Positions 47,641 to 59,033 of a stretch of DNA of 64,000 nucleotides are shown piece after piece (the first letter of the stretch is position 1; the number at the start of each line of letters is the position of its first letter). The translations under genes and the position numbers were made by a program. The notes below the pieces were generated by a model. It saw only the letters and a list, made by a program, of their open reading frames with translations, was not told the origin of the DNA and did no database searches. Origin of the DNA: Paracerasibacillus soli (GTDB taxonomy: Bacteria > Bacillota > Bacilli > Bacillales > Amphibacillaceae); NCBI RefSeq assembly GCF_034006335.1, contig NZ_JAWDIQ010000001.1; one strand, 5' to 3'.

Positions 47641-49704
47641 ATGGCCACCATTAAAAATAAATTAATTAATGAAAAATCCCCATATTTACTACAACATGCT
47701 TACAATCCAGTTGACTGGTTCCCTTGGGGCGAAGAAGCCTTTGCAAAGGCCAAACAAGAAAACAAACCAATCTTCCTTTCCATTGGCTACTCTACTTGTC
47801 ATTGGTGCCACGTCATGGCTCATGAATCTTTTGAAGATGAGGAAATTGCAAACATTTTAAATGAGCATTATGTTGCTATTAAAGTTGATCGCGAGGAACG
47901 GCCTGACATTGATTCAATCTACATGAAAATATGCCAAATGATGGCTGGACATGGTGGTTGGCCATTGACGATTTTTATGACACCGGATAAAGTTCCTTTT
48001 TATGCTGGAACGTATTTTCCGAAAGAAAGCCGCCACGGTATGCCTGGATTAGTTGAAGCGCTCGTGAAATTACATAAAAAATATGTAGAGGATCCTGATC
48101 ATATTAGTGAAGTGACAGATAGTGTAAGGGATGCGCTTGAGCATACCGTAGAGGAAAAAAGTAATATCAGGCTTTCTAAGGATACGACAGTCCAAGCATC
48201 TGAACAATTAAGACGGATGTTTGATATGAAAAACGGTGGTTTTGGTGGAGCACCTAAATTTCCTCAGCCACAAAACCTGTTATTTTTGCTACAGGATTAT
48301 CAATTTAACAATAATGAAGCTAGCTTAAAAATGGTGGAACATACGCTACAAAAAATGGCCCGTGGTGGCATTTATGACCATATTGGTTTTGGCTTTGCGC
48401 GCTATGCGACAGATAAAAAATGGCTTGTCCCCCATTTTGAAAAGATGTTATACGACAACGCTTTACTGCTTACAGTATACACAAACTGTTATCAAGTAAC
48501 CCAAAATCCTTATTATCAACAAATTAGTGAGGAGATCATGACCTTCATTATCCGGGAAATGATGGGTCCTGATGGCGCATTTTACTCTGCAATTGATGCG
48601 GATTCTGAAGGTGTGGAAGGAAAATATTATGTTTGGGATGACGAGGAGATTTTTGACTTATTGGGCGAGGACCTGGGAGCACTTTATGCAGATACGTATG
48701 GCATTACCCCCCATGGCAATTTTGAAGGGAAAAATATCCCGAATTTAATTCACGTTGATCTTACTTCCATTGCAAAAGCGCATAGTATGACTATTGATGT
48801 AGTCAAGCAAAAATTAGAGACTGCTCGCGGAACCTTGTTAACGGCACGGGAGAAACGAGTCTATCCGCATGTAGATGATAAAATTTTAACGTCCTGGAAT
48901 GCATTAATGATTGTTGGTTTTGCTAGCGCTGGTCGCATATTTGGTAACAATTCCTATATCGAAACTGCTGAGAAAGCAATGAAGTTTATCGAGGAGAAAC
49001 TTTTTGTTGATAATCGTTTAATGGCACGGTATCGTCATGGTGAAGCCAAATTTAAAGGTTACCTAGATGACTATGCCTTCTTACTTTGGGCGTATGTGGA
49101 ATTATATCAAGCGACATTTTCAACTGCCTATTTAGAGAAGGCAAGAAAACTAACGGATCAAATGATTGCTTTATTTTGGGATAAAAAAAATGGTGGGTTT
49201 TTCTTTAGCGGAAAAGATAGTGAACAGTTGATTTCCTCAGACAAAGAAGTGTATGACGGGGCGCTCCCTTCTGGAAATAGTGTGGCTGCAGTTATGCTTA
49301 CCAAATTAAGTTATTTAACTGGCGCCGCCTCTTATTTAGAATTAACCGATGAGATGTTTTATACGTTTTTTCATGATGTAAATCGCCAAGCATCAGCTGC
49401 CTCCTTTTTCGTACAAAGCTTGTTTCTTGCGGAGTATCCGACAAAAGAAGTAGTCGTCATAGGATCGAAAAATGATCCGGAATACCAGCGTATTTTGCAA
49501 ATTATTGGGAAACATTATTTACCGAATGTTACAGTATTAGCTGCAAATCAAGATAATAATTTGAGTAAAGTTGCCCCTTTTGTTGCTGATTATCAACAAA
49601 TTGGAGATCAGACGACCATTTATATATGCGAAAACTTTTCATGTCAACAACCGACAACTGATGTGAATTTGGCTTTAAAACAGCTAGGGATCATGACAGA
49701 TTAA
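47641..49704 (+). CDS. yyaL: Thioredoxin-domain protein YyaL
   Basis: A 687-residue DUF255 protein, intact. The N-terminal thioredoxin-like domain has KSPYLLQHAYNPVDWFPWGE and the CxxC motif in STCHWCHVMAHESFED; AGHGGWPLTIFMTPDKVPFY follows. The rest is an alpha/alpha six-barrel related to N-acylglucosamine epimerases (GGIYDHIGFGFARYATDKKW, HFEKMLYDNALLL, DDKILTSWNALMI). Its enzymatic role is unknown in bacteria. A gene this long without a single frame break contrasts with its neighbours. Confidence 0.92.
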   Translation: MATIKNKLINEKSPYLLQHAYNPVDWFPWGEEAFAKAKQENKPIFLSIGYSTCHWCHVMAHESFEDEEIANILNEHYVAIKVDREERPDIDSIYMKICQMMAGHGGWPLTIFMTPDKVPFYAGTYFPKESRHGMPGLVEALVKLHKKYVEDPDHISEVTDSVRDALEHTVEEKSNIRLSKDTTVQASEQLRRMFDMKNGGFGGAPKFPQPQNLLFLLQDYQFNNNEASLKMVEHTLQKMARGGIYDHIGFGFARYATDKKWLVPHFEKMLYDNALLLTVYTNCYQVTQNPYYQQISEEIMTFIIREMMGPDGAFYSAIDADSEGVEGKYYVWDDEEIFDLLGEDLGALYADTYGITPHGNFEGKNIPNLIHVDLTSIAKAHSMTIDVVKQKLETARGTLLTAREKRVYPHVDDKILTSWNALMIVGFASAGRIFGNNSYIETAEKAMKFIEEKLFVDNRLMARYRHGEAKFKGYLDDYAFLLWAYVELYQATFSTAYLEKARKLTDQMIALFWDKKNGGFFFSGKDSEQLISSDKEVYDGALPSGNSVAAVMLTKLSYLTGAASYLELTDEMFYTFFHDVNRQASAASFFVQSLFLAEYPTKEVVVIGSKNDPEYQRILQIIGKHYLPNVTVLAANQDNNLSKVAPFVADYQQIGDQTTIYICENFSCQQPTTDVNLALKQLGIMTD

Positions 49705-49718
49705 AACAAAAAACAATG

Positions 49719-49746
49719 AAAGGGAGCCCAAATTTGGTTCCCTTTT
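49719..49746 (+). terminator. Terminator after yyaL
   Basis: AAAGGGA and TCCCTTT arms with an inner CCAAATTTGG palindrome, followed by TTTTATAC. Confidence 0.75.
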
Positions 49747-49855
49747 ATACCTAGGTCTCTATTCATTTTCTATTTGAAAGTTACGACAATTGATTAGCCT
49801 TCAAACTAAAAAGTCTATATAATATAATTATGATGAAATAAGAGGAGGTATTCTA

Positions 49856-49993
49856 ATGGTGAAAGTTAAAATGAACGTGCAAACGTCATATCGTGGAGAT
49901 TTATTGCGCGCTGGAAAAATCTATGAAGTGGAAGAGGAAACCGCAAAACGCTGGATTGCTAGTCAACTAGCGGAAAAAGCTTGTGATGAATAG
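49856..49993 (+). CDS. Small protein, 45 residues
   Basis: MVKVKMNVQTSYRGDLLRAG continues KIYEVEEETAKRWIASQLAEKACDE. AGAGGAGGT lies six bases before the ATG. The fold is that of small phage-head-like or regulatory proteins with a V-x-F-G..Y..G..Y.V....A..L layout, but no family is assigned. It starts a two-gene unit with the coiled-coil protein 29 bases downstream. Confidence 0.7.
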   Translation: MVKVKMNVQTSYRGDLLRAGKIYEVEEETAKRWIASQLAEKACDE

Positions 49994-50022
49994 TAAACTG
50001 CCATTAAAGGAGGTGAAGTTGA

Positions 50023-50403
50023 TTGCAACAAATACTGACTGAGATGCAAGGTGTGCTTGCAAAGCTAAAAAGGGAAATCAACAGCATAGAGGGAAGTGAC
50101 TCAATAACGAAATTAAACGAACTATTAACCTTCCAACAGCGACTGATGGATGTCTTCCAACACATTCACGAAACACAGTTTGATGTTGAACAGGAGGTTT
50201 CATTACTTCGTGAGGAAAACCAACTTGTAAAGCAAGATATACATAAAGTACAAAAGGATAATCAACGATATAAAAAGGAACTAGCTAGGTTGAAAAAGGA
50301 ACAGGCAGAAATCAGGCAAGAGCTTGCTATCATGCGTAAAGAATATAACTTGCGCGCTAAATACGGGGATCCACACTTTGGAATCGGCAACATTGTACAT
50401 TAA
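50023..50403 (+). CDS. Coiled-coil protein of unknown function
   Basis: 126 residues, mostly heptad-patterned helix (QQILTEMQGVLAKLKREINS; LREENQLVKQDIHKVQKDNQ; RLKKEQAEIRQELAIMRKEY) with a short non-helical end, YGDPHFGIGNIVH. No signal or membrane segment. The TTG start is supported by AAAGGAGGTG seven bases upstream. Likely an oligomeric scaffold; not recognised. Confidence 0.65.
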   Translation: MQQILTEMQGVLAKLKREINSIEGSDSITKLNELLTFQQRLMDVFQHIHETQFDVEQEVSLLREENQLVKQDIHKVQKDNQRYKKELARLKKEQAEIRQELAIMRKEYNLRAKYGDPHFGIGNIVH

Positions 50404-50724
50404 TTTCGATTTAAATTCTTTTCAAAAGAACCAGCCTACCATTCTCCTGAATTAAATTCCTGGAATCTATCATATTCTATCTTACTATTTAAAATAAAAC
50501 TTCTATCAGTGGGACTTACATCATTAACCCGTGATAAAAGTTTCATCATTGAAGCGGTAAAATTCACTATCATTTGAAATCAAAAATCATGCATGTCCAT
50601 TAAAATTCCATCTATCGATTAGCTTTTAAGACAAAGTTAGGTGGATGGCCATTTAAATGTTGGTCCTTGCATGAGTTCTCAAAATATAGTGGCAAATACT
50701 GTTTTAAAGCAAAAATATCATCAC

Positions 50725-50768
50725 AACACAGCCCCCTATTGCATGAAATCGTAATGGAGGGCTGTGTT
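50725..50768. terminator. Stem-loop after the ferredoxin gene
   Basis: AACACAGCCC and GGGCTGTGTT with an inner ATT/AAT pairing. A second inverted repeat (AAACTTCTATCA near 50495 with TGATAAAAGTTT near 50536) lies upstream; apart from these, 50404-50819 holds no gene. Confidence 0.6.
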
Positions 50769-50819
50769 CATTCTATTTTAGATGTCCTAATAGCATGATC
50801 ATATCCAGGACATTCTTAT

Positions 50820-51059
50820 TTATTTGTTGGCAAAAAACTCCTCTGCCTTTTCTAAATATACTTCTTGGTCCGGTGTTAAATCGTATTCCTCAACGATAGC
50901 ATCTACTGGGCAAACTGCTAAACATGCACCACAATCTATGCAAATGTCTGGATCTATATAAAATTGGTCAGGACCTTCCTCAATACAATCAACAGGACAA
51001 ACACTGACACATTCCCCTGCCTTTTCACCTTGGCATGGTTCTAAAATTACAAAAGCCAT
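50820..51059 (-). CDS. Ferredoxin with two iron-sulfur clusters
   Basis: 79 residues. The first cluster motif is PCQGEKAGECVSVCPVDCIEE and the second CIDCGACLAVCPVDAI, the arrangement of seven-iron ([3Fe-4S][4Fe-4S]) or eight-iron ferredoxins of Bacillus. A helical tail (DQEVYLEKAEEFFANK) ends it. Together with the Fur-controlled flavodoxin this gives the cell interchangeable low-potential carriers. Confidence 0.9.
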   Translation of the reverse strand: MAFVILEPCQGEKAGECVSVCPVDCIEEGPDQFYIDPDICIDCGACLAVCPVDAIVEEYDLTPDQEVYLEKAEEFFANK

Positions 51060-51230
51060 CTATGTATACCTCCTTCATAACTATTATTCTCATATTACTT
51101 ATGATAAATTAAATCTTACTTACATCATAACCGAAATAAGCTATAATAGTAAACTGATTAAAACAAAACTTCTTTGAAAATTAGATAAGCAGTAGTACAT
51201 CGCAAACTATCTCTATTTGTTTGACAGAGA

Positions 51231-51249
51231 TTGGGGTCTGACCCCCAAC
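51231..51249. repeat. GGGGTCTGACCCC palindrome
   Basis: TTGGGGTCTGACCCCCAA, flanked by GAGA and CTC. Extragenic palindromes with this core are common in bacterial genomes; here it sits just past the topB stop and may serve as a terminator. Confidence 0.45.
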
Positions 51250-51256
51250 CTCTAGC

Positions 51257-52863
51257 CTATTTTTTCAATTTTGCTAGCGCCTCGGCAAATGGGTTGTTTT
51301 TAAATCCTTCGTCTTGTTTCTTCAAGTAACGATTTACATCTTTACGAGATACGTGGTTTTTCTTTTCTTTTTGTCTACGTTGATTAAAGGTGGACAGTTT
51401 TTCACGGTGACCACAAACGCATGTAAACATCTGCCCTTCCCCTTCACCACGTAATTCCATACGTTTATGACAGTTTGGACAACGTGCGTTTGTTAATTTT
51501 GCAATGTTTTTACGGTGACCACAGGCACGATCTTGGCAAACGAGCATGCGACCGTTACGGTTGCTAATCTCCAACATGAGCTTGCCACAATTTGGACATT
51601 TCGTGCCAGTTATATTGTCATGCTTAAACTTCTCATCCGTCTCTTTAATTTCATGGACAATTTCTTTTGTATAATGTTTGATTTCTTTCATAAACTGATT
51701 TCGTTTTAAACGACCCTCGGCAATTTGACTTAGTTTTTGTTCCCATTCAGCAGTTAAGGCTGGAGAACGTAAGTCTTCTGGTACGAGCTCTAATAATTGT
51801 TTTCCTTTTGAAGTGAGATAAATATGTTTACCTTTCATTTCCATTAATGAACTACGAAACAATTTATCAATAATATCTGCTCTTGTTGCGACAGTACCTA
51901 GTCCACCTGTTTGTTGCAATGTTTTTGCTAATTTCTTTTCATCCGTTTCCATAAATTTAGCGGGGTTTTCCATTGCTTGTAAAAGTCTACCCTCTGTAAA
52001 ACGCTCTGGTGGCTTCGTTTGTCCTTCTGTTATATGATTTGTAATATCCGCTATAACAGTTCCTTGCTCTAAGTTTGGCAAATTACCATTATCTGTATCC
52101 TCGTCTTCTTCCATTCCACGATTATACACCGCTTTATATCCTTGTTTTTTGACAATATTTCCACGTACAGTGAACATTTCATTCCCGATTTTAGCAATGA
52201 TTGTCGTTTGTTCATATTCGTATGGTTCTGAGAGTACAGCCAAAAATCTTCGTACAACGAGATCATAAATTTTGCGTTTGTTTTGATCAAGGTCTGCTAA
52301 TATTACCGGTTGTTCTGTAGGGATAATCGCATGGTGATCACTTACCTTGGCGTTATCTACTACTGATTTTGGCAGTTTCCAATCCTTCCTTTGCAATACT
52401 TTTTTGGCAAGCGTTGCATATTGGTCAACGCCGCATGCTTGTAATCGATCTGTTAAGGTTGGTACAATATCCGTCGTGATGACACGTGAATCTGTACGTG
52501 GATACGTAAGAACTTTATGATGTTCATATAATTTTTGCATAAGATTGAGTGTCTGTTTTCCAGAAAAACCCAAAAATACGGTTTGCATCACGTTGTAGTT
52601 CTGTTAAATCATATAACTGTGGTGAAAATTTCTTTTTGAACTGTTTCTCTACTCTTTCCACTTTCATAGACTTTCCTTGAAGCTGTTGTAGCCGTTTTTC
52701 CATATGTTCTTTTGAAAAACTGCGTGTATTTCCCTTTTGGTCTTGCCATGTTAGCATGAGTCCTCGTTTTGTCTTTGCTTGTAAACCGTAATATGTGCGA
52801 GGTGTAAAGTTCTTTATTTCTTCTTCACGTGTTGCGATAATTGCCAATGTCGGTGTTTGTACT
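51257..52863 (-). pseudogene. topB: DNA topoisomerase III, 5' part separated by element insertion (one frameshift)
   Basis: The C-terminal ~535 residues of TopB. Present: VQTPTLAIIATREEEI, SPQLYDLTELQRDAN, the catalytic-Tyr region LTYPRTDSRVITTDIVP, KVSDHHAIIPTEQP, TGGLGTVATRADIIDKLF and two C-terminal zinc fingers (CPNCGKLM; CPNCHKRM...CVCGH). TopB is normally about 720 residues; the N-terminal TOPRIM domain is missing. Homology ends abruptly at 52863, just before codons for VQTPTL, where a family member would read SCGR. The recombinase module begins there. A frame change lies near 52555. Confidence 0.88.
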
Positions 52864-53063
52864 TGTATAACTACTTCTGGGCTATTTATAGTATTAACTT
52901 AATAAATACACCATAAATACTTATATTAAAAGCATTAAACCTACTTAAGTATTCCGCCCATATTAGAGGGAATGGTTTATAATAAATGGTGTAAACTGTA
53001 AAAAACACTTCTCCCATTTATGAAACTAAAGAAGTTAAATTAATACGAAAGGAGGACAATTAT

Positions 53064-54370
53064 ATGAGTTTTTTTGTTGTAAGGGAGTACAGCATTACTG
53101 AGTTGAGTGGTGAATATGAAAGTGAAGTAAGGACAATAGGAATTGGGATGAAAAATCCTAATACTGACAATATCTTTCCATCCCCTATTACTAATTTTAT
53201 CAAGACAATGTATAGAAACAAAGGTAAGTCTTTAAGTAGCCAACGTAACAGTGCATATGCGGTAACTAGGTTTCTAAACTACATAATCGATCAGATAAAG
53301 CAAAAAGATATTTCTTTTGCTTGTTGGAAAATGAAGGTATAAACGGAATGAGACTAATTCACGGTTCTAAATATATTTCAAGCCTATCTTTAAGGGCAAG
53401 GGCTGGTGAACTTTCCCCGGGATATGTTAATGATCAAATGAGATATATAATCAAATTTTATTATTGGTTAAAAATTCAAGGGATTATATATGAGGATTTT
53501 GAAATTACTTATAAGTCAATTAAACGAGGAAAACTCAATCATTTAGTGGAAATTAATCCGTTTGATGATATTGAGCTTGGTACTATATTTGTTGGAAAAG
53601 ACGAAAGAGTAAAAAGTATGTTGTCTGATTTTGGTACAAATAGATATTCACTTACGATAAAGTTAATAAATATTGCTAGAAATATGCGCCAGATATAGTG
53701 TTAGGAATCTGCTTTCAGTTCTTTGGCGGATTAAGACGATCAGAAGTAGTTAATTTGACTCGGCAAAACATTAAGGAGCAAGGAAATGGGTTGATCTTGG
53801 AGATAAGGGATAACCAAGAATTACTTTTTCCTGACATAAAAAATACTTCTCATATACAAGTGAAAAACCCAAGAAATCAATCACTTTTAATGAACAACCT
53901 AATGCTAAATATATATAAGGAGCATTTAGAGGGACTTGAAAATCTTATGAACAAAGGAGTTTATAATAATCCAGCTTATTTGTTTTCTGGACGTACCGGG
54001 TTGCCTATAACTGGAAAACAGTATCATTTGAGGTTTATGAAAGTAAAAAAAGCATTTTTAAGGGCGTTAAGCATGGAAGAAAATATAGGCGACTATGCCC
54101 TGTTAGCAGAGAATAGTTGGTCTACACATATTGGCAGAGGGGTATTTACTAACTTCTTGCTCGATCTTGGACTAAATCCGACTCAAATAGCCATTGCGCG
54201 GGGACAGAGATATCAACTCAGCGTTAGCATATGTTGATGAAAAAACGGCAATTGAAAATATGAAAGTGGCCATTAACTTCATTCAAGAGGCTTATGATAA
54301 TAAAGTTTCAACCATTGATACGGCGTATTTAGAAAAATGGGAGGAAGCGAGTGATAAAGGACATGGATAA
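53064..54370 (+). CDS. Tyrosine recombinase 1 (TnpA-like; three frameshifts)
   Basis: About 435 residues. The N-terminal SAM-like core-binding domain spans SPITNFIKTMYRNKGKSLSS to the LRARAGELSPGYVNDQMRYI region. The catalytic domain shows Arg I in FFGGLRRSEVVNL, the HxxR box in STHIGRGVFTNFLL and the nucleophile Tyr in DINSALAYVDEK. Frame changes are near 53335, 53695 and 54225. The stop at 54370 overlaps the next gene by 20 bases. By analogy with Tn554 TnpA it should carry out strand exchange at one end of the element. Confidence 0.82.
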
Positions 54371-57338
54371 AGAAATGTATCCGAGATATGAATTGAGTAA
54401 GCTATTGAATATTACATATTCAACTAAATTAGTCAAGATATTGAATGAGTATAATATAAATCCTATTTCAAAAGATACACGTAATATTGAGTATTATAAA
54501 AAAAGTGATACAGAAAAATTACTAAAAATACAAAGTGAGCTTTACGAGTATTATCAAACAAACTTTGTCACCTATAATGAGGGAATAAGACTAGGTGTTA
54601 GCGCTCATAGTTTAAGTTTATCTAATCCAACAGAGTTGCCTATAATTGCAAGAGTAAAAAAGTATTGTAATATAAGAACAGTTTACGAGAAAAGATTAGT
54701 GAACGTAGCATTGGAAAGAAAAGCCTTATTAAATAATACGTCCTACTATACGAGAAGAGAAGTTTCACTACTATTCAAAGTCGTATGCATCGAGAGATTT
54801 CTGAAAAGTAATAATGTTGAACCGATAATTATAAATAGCAAAAGTGGGAGTTACAATCGATGGGATAAAAATGAAATTGATTCACTGTTTAAAAGACGTG
54901 AAAAATTATACAACTATTATGATCAAAATCATTTGACTTATAAAGAGGTTAGTAAATTATTAAACGTTAAAATGGTTAGTTCGTACACAATCAAGAGCAA
55001 TGGTTTAATTCTAGACGAACTTCCTTCGCTTGCTAAATTCAATCGCTTCAAAAAAACAAAGGTAGCTTTTAGAAAATCGTCAATAGATAAATACTTAAAG
55101 GCCAAAAAAGAAAAGGGAGAAAAGAGGCAAGAGGCAAAAGGTAAAAAGAAGTATTTAAACTTAAAGGATCGAAAAGTAAAAGAAAGGATTTTATTCTAAA
55201 GAAGGGGAAAAGCGGATGTCAATTTATAGAAGAAGGGAATCTAAAAAATAAGCATCTTCTTTTAAGAGATATCAGTAAAGTTTTAGGCTTATCTAAAGAA
55301 CTTGTGGTCTTAGCCCTGCAAGAAAATGAAATTACCCCAAGGCATGTTATTAGTAACGTCAAATGGTATTCAAAAGACGAAATTTACAAGCTTAAAGAGG
55401 CTCAGAATAGTCTGTTGACTAAGTTTGAAAATGAGTACATGACGTTTATTGAGCTACGTTCTTTAAACATAAGTGGAAACTCTATTCAAAAGTTTACTGC
55501 TAGAGATCTTCCTAGGCTTATAAAGATTGGGAAATTTAAAAATTCTAAAGTGGTTTACCCTAAGAACAGTGTTGATGAGTATATGAGTCAGATGAGAAGA
55601 GAACAACTTCAAAAAGAAATAACAAAGGACATTGCTCTCCCTTATGCTACTTATGAACGATTAATTGTAGCATTAGAGATCTCCTTTTCCGCTAATGCCC
55701 CTTTAACGCAAAAATACTGGTTTTCCTATGTTCAGCAAATATTAAATAAAACAAAAGGAAATAAACAATCCGTTAAGAAGCAAATTATTCGTTTTGCTTG
55801 GATAACTAAGTTGATAGCGAACATAACAAAATCAAAAGAGATATTCTCTTACTCTGTAAAGGAGTTAAATTTATTGTTATTTAATCATGAAATCTTTCTG
55901 GAGTATCAGATGACCCTTTTTTCATTCTTTAATGCCATCAATAATGCAATGCCAACTGCTTTAATAGGTGTGGGCAAAATAAATAATCCTTATGAGGTGA
56001 AAAGGAGAAAAGGGATTGGTAAAAAGGAGGTCTACTCCCCTACTGAATTTATTGAGTTGTTAGATTATATTAAGGATATCAAGCTGCACAAGCATAATGC
56101 AATTAAGGATATTAATAGTGCATTAAACGATAGAGATACATATAAAAAGTATGATTCTGCCTGGTTATATGTTTTGCTTCATATGAATAATGGCTGGAGA
56201 GCTTCTGATTTTGCTTATAAAATTCCTCGACTGGATTTGCCAACAAAATTAGAAGTATCTCTGATTTTGAGAATACTAATTTAGGTTTGGAGGATGCAAG
56301 GTATATTGTTGTTCAGCTTTCTAGTAAATTACAGTCCTTGAAGCATACCAAAAATCAAAAAACAAATTACTTTTTTTGTTCTGATGAGCTTATACCCCCT
56401 CTTGCCAACGCACTAATAATTTGTGAACTAAGGACAAGGTTGTTGGGAACAAATAAACATTATTTAATCGACTTTATGAATCAAAGAAACGAAATGCTTA
56501 AAGGTACACATGATTCGCTTTTTACTAATTTTAAAAAGAACTTTATATTCGGTTCATTAAAAATGAACCGTACCTTTATTGGCCTAATGACTGATGTTGT
56601 AAAGAAAAAAACAAAGAGGAATCCCTTAGAAATCTCTAAATTCATACGCAATCATTCAGACCTAGACACGACAAATACTTACATTGATATTCCAAAAGAG
56701 CACGTAGATTATATCGCCAGTCAGCTTTTTGATAAAGGATACTTCGGATATACTTATGACTTATTTTCTAAAGTATTACTTGGGGAGACTAGTATAAGCT
56801 CAGATGATCCCTTGAGGAAATCGGCCGTTATAAAAGATATATTTGGCGATATTTATAAAATTGAAAATTTAGCTAGATATATTAATGTTATTGAACAAGA
56901 GGATGAAGATCTCTTTCATTATTTAAATGGTCATTCAGAAAATGCGCTTCAAGAAAAGATGCTTTTACTAAATTTCGGACAACTTCCAGCCAAAGAAGCA
57001 AACTATCAATGTATTTATGGAAAGTGCATATTTTTAGATAGAGACTGTAACAAATGCCCTTTCGCTGTCCCCATTTTTACGCGTTAACCAAGATTGCCGC
57101 AAACATGGAGAAGCGAATTATAGATTACCTAGAAATACATGAAAACTCAAAGTATTTAGGTGAAAAGGTGAGAATATCGAACCTGCTATTTTCTGATCTC
57201 ATAGTTCTAAGCCATGCTAAACAAAAGTTTGGTGCAGATGTTCTAAGTGCTTTTATTAAGATAGAATATGACGATTTAAAAGAGCAAATTAGCGCATTAC
57301 CAAGCCCCTATGAATATATAACAATAGAAAGAGGTTGA
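54351..57338 (+). CDS. Tyrosine recombinase 2 with six N-terminal HTH modules (TnpB-like; three frameshifts)
   Basis: About 990 residues, against 630 for Tn554 TnpB. The first 420 residues are six excisionase-like helix-turn-helix units in three A-B pairs: YPRYELSKLLNI, FVTYNEGIRLGV, YYTRREVSLLFK, HLTYKEVSKLLNV, LLRDISKVLGLS and YMTFIELRSLNI, each ending in a short strand and a K-x-E/D-x-Y-like helix. The recombinase follows: Arg I in NNGWRASDFAY, Tyr region in HSDLDTTNTYIDIPKEHV. A C-terminal CIYGKCIFLDRDCNKCPFAV may bind zinc. Frame changes lie near 55200, 56255 and 57065. Confidence 0.75.
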
Positions 57339-57340
57339 AA

Positions 57341-59033
57341 ATGCTGAATATAAAAGTAGAGGACTTTGAGCAAGTTGAAGTATTGGCGAGTGAGGAGTTT
57401 GATATAAAACATTCGGTTTTGCAGGCACATGATTCTTTATCAAGATATTCGAATGAGAGTCAATTTAATCACTGTGAGTTTAATCAGGATATTTGGGCTT
57501 TATACGATGAAACAGAAAAAAACAAACGTTATATAAACTACGAGTGTCTGACGGAAACGTTGTTAAAAAAGGTAAAGTTTGATTTAAAAACTATTGTGAA
57601 ATGCTGGACAGCAACATTAATTGACAAGGGCCTAGCCGCAGTAACTATAAAAGGCAAAGTCAATGGGCTTTTCCAGATTGCAACAATATCTAATGGTTTT
57701 ACTAATGACCTTTTAGGCAGCACTATTAAGTACATAGAAAATTCAACATCTAGACAACGTTTGTCCCTTTGCAACTCTGTGTTGAACTTTCTTGATTATT
57801 TTCCATCTGCAGATGATGCGGGGATTTATACAGAAGGGATATGGAACATTAAATCCAAGACTGAACAAAAGCAAGGGATAGAGAACTACCTAGTTCCAGG
57901 ACACTTTAAAATTTTCAATGGTTGTTGAGGATTATTTTAAAAATAATTTATCAGATGAGAATTATCGAAAGTACTTTTGTATTTATTTATGGTGGAATCT
58001 AACTACTATTATTCCTTTAAGGATTTCAGAATTCTGCGATATTAAAAGGGATAGTTTAATAGAAGAAGAGGACGGTTTTCTATTAAAACTACCTAGAAAA
58101 AAGCAAAATAACCGGAGGGTACAAGTAATTGACTCTATTTTAATTCCTAACAGATTAGCTAAGGCAATAAATATTTATATAAATTCAACTGATAATTATG
58201 GGAGTTCTTTAACTCTAATTTCATATTTGTCCTTGCCATTTCAAAAACGCTATTTGGAAAATAAGCTTGATCCTGAGGCATTTGACTCAAAGATATTCTT
58301 GTATATCTTAAACGAATTCTACTATGAAATAGTCTGCAAAAAATATGGATTTAAAATTATGGAACAAGAAGAAGTAAAGATAGCCGAACATAACCTAGAC
58401 CTTGAAAAAGTAATTAACAGGAAAATCAGACCTAACAATACAAGGCATTTCGCCTTTTTAAATCTTATGACACAAGGCTACCATCCGGTAGAAATTGCAA
58501 GATTGGGTGGACATGTCTCCATCTACTCCCAATACCACTATCATCAGCATTTGGAGTATTGGGTTGATTCAGAAGTACTGGAGTTAATGCTCAAGTTCAG
58601 CTTAAATCAAAATATAGGACAGCACACAAAGGAAATTTTTGATGAAAAGGAATTTAAAAAGAAGTTTATTTTAAGACCTTCTGAAAACAAGGATGTTCGA
58701 ATCCCCTTGAGTATTGGATATTGTACAGATCCTAATCAAAACTGCAAGGTGGACGATCATGTTTTTTGTGATGCATGGCGTATAAGCTTTGAAGAATATA
58801 AAGAAAAAGCCGATATCATTTTAAAAAAAATTAATGATAAAGAAAACATGACAAAACAATTGCTCCAAAACTTGAAAGATCTATATCAAATAGCTATGAA
58901 AGGTTTTAAAGAGGGTCTATATTCTGAAAAAAATGTGTTGTTTAACCGCGAACTAATCGAAACCTCTAAGCAGCTAAAGCATTCCCTGTATCAGCTAGCA
59001 ATTTTAAAAGAAAAGGTGACTACCAATGAGTAA
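57341..59033 (+). CDS. Tyrosine recombinase 3 (one frameshift)
   Basis: About 563 residues. The core-binding part is in WALYDETEKNKRYINYECLT and KFDLKTIVKCWTATLIDKGL. The catalytic domain shows Arg I in IIPLRISEFCDIKRD, the second Arg/His pair in RPNNTRHFAFLNLMTQGY, and the His-Tyr region in ARLGGHVSIYSQYHYHQHLE. The C-terminal GYCTDPNQNCKVDDHVFCDA is a Cys cluster like that of recombinase 2, then a long helix. The frame changes near 57915. The ATG at 57341 follows AAAGAGG and lies two bases past the stop of gene 2. Tn554 has no counterpart; RIT elements do. Confidence 0.78.

Noticed and set aside
52878..53000. Terminal inverted repeat of the element
   Set aside because: Only a short internal TACACCAT/ATGGTGTA pair exists, not located at the topB junction; the right end is unavailable for comparison.
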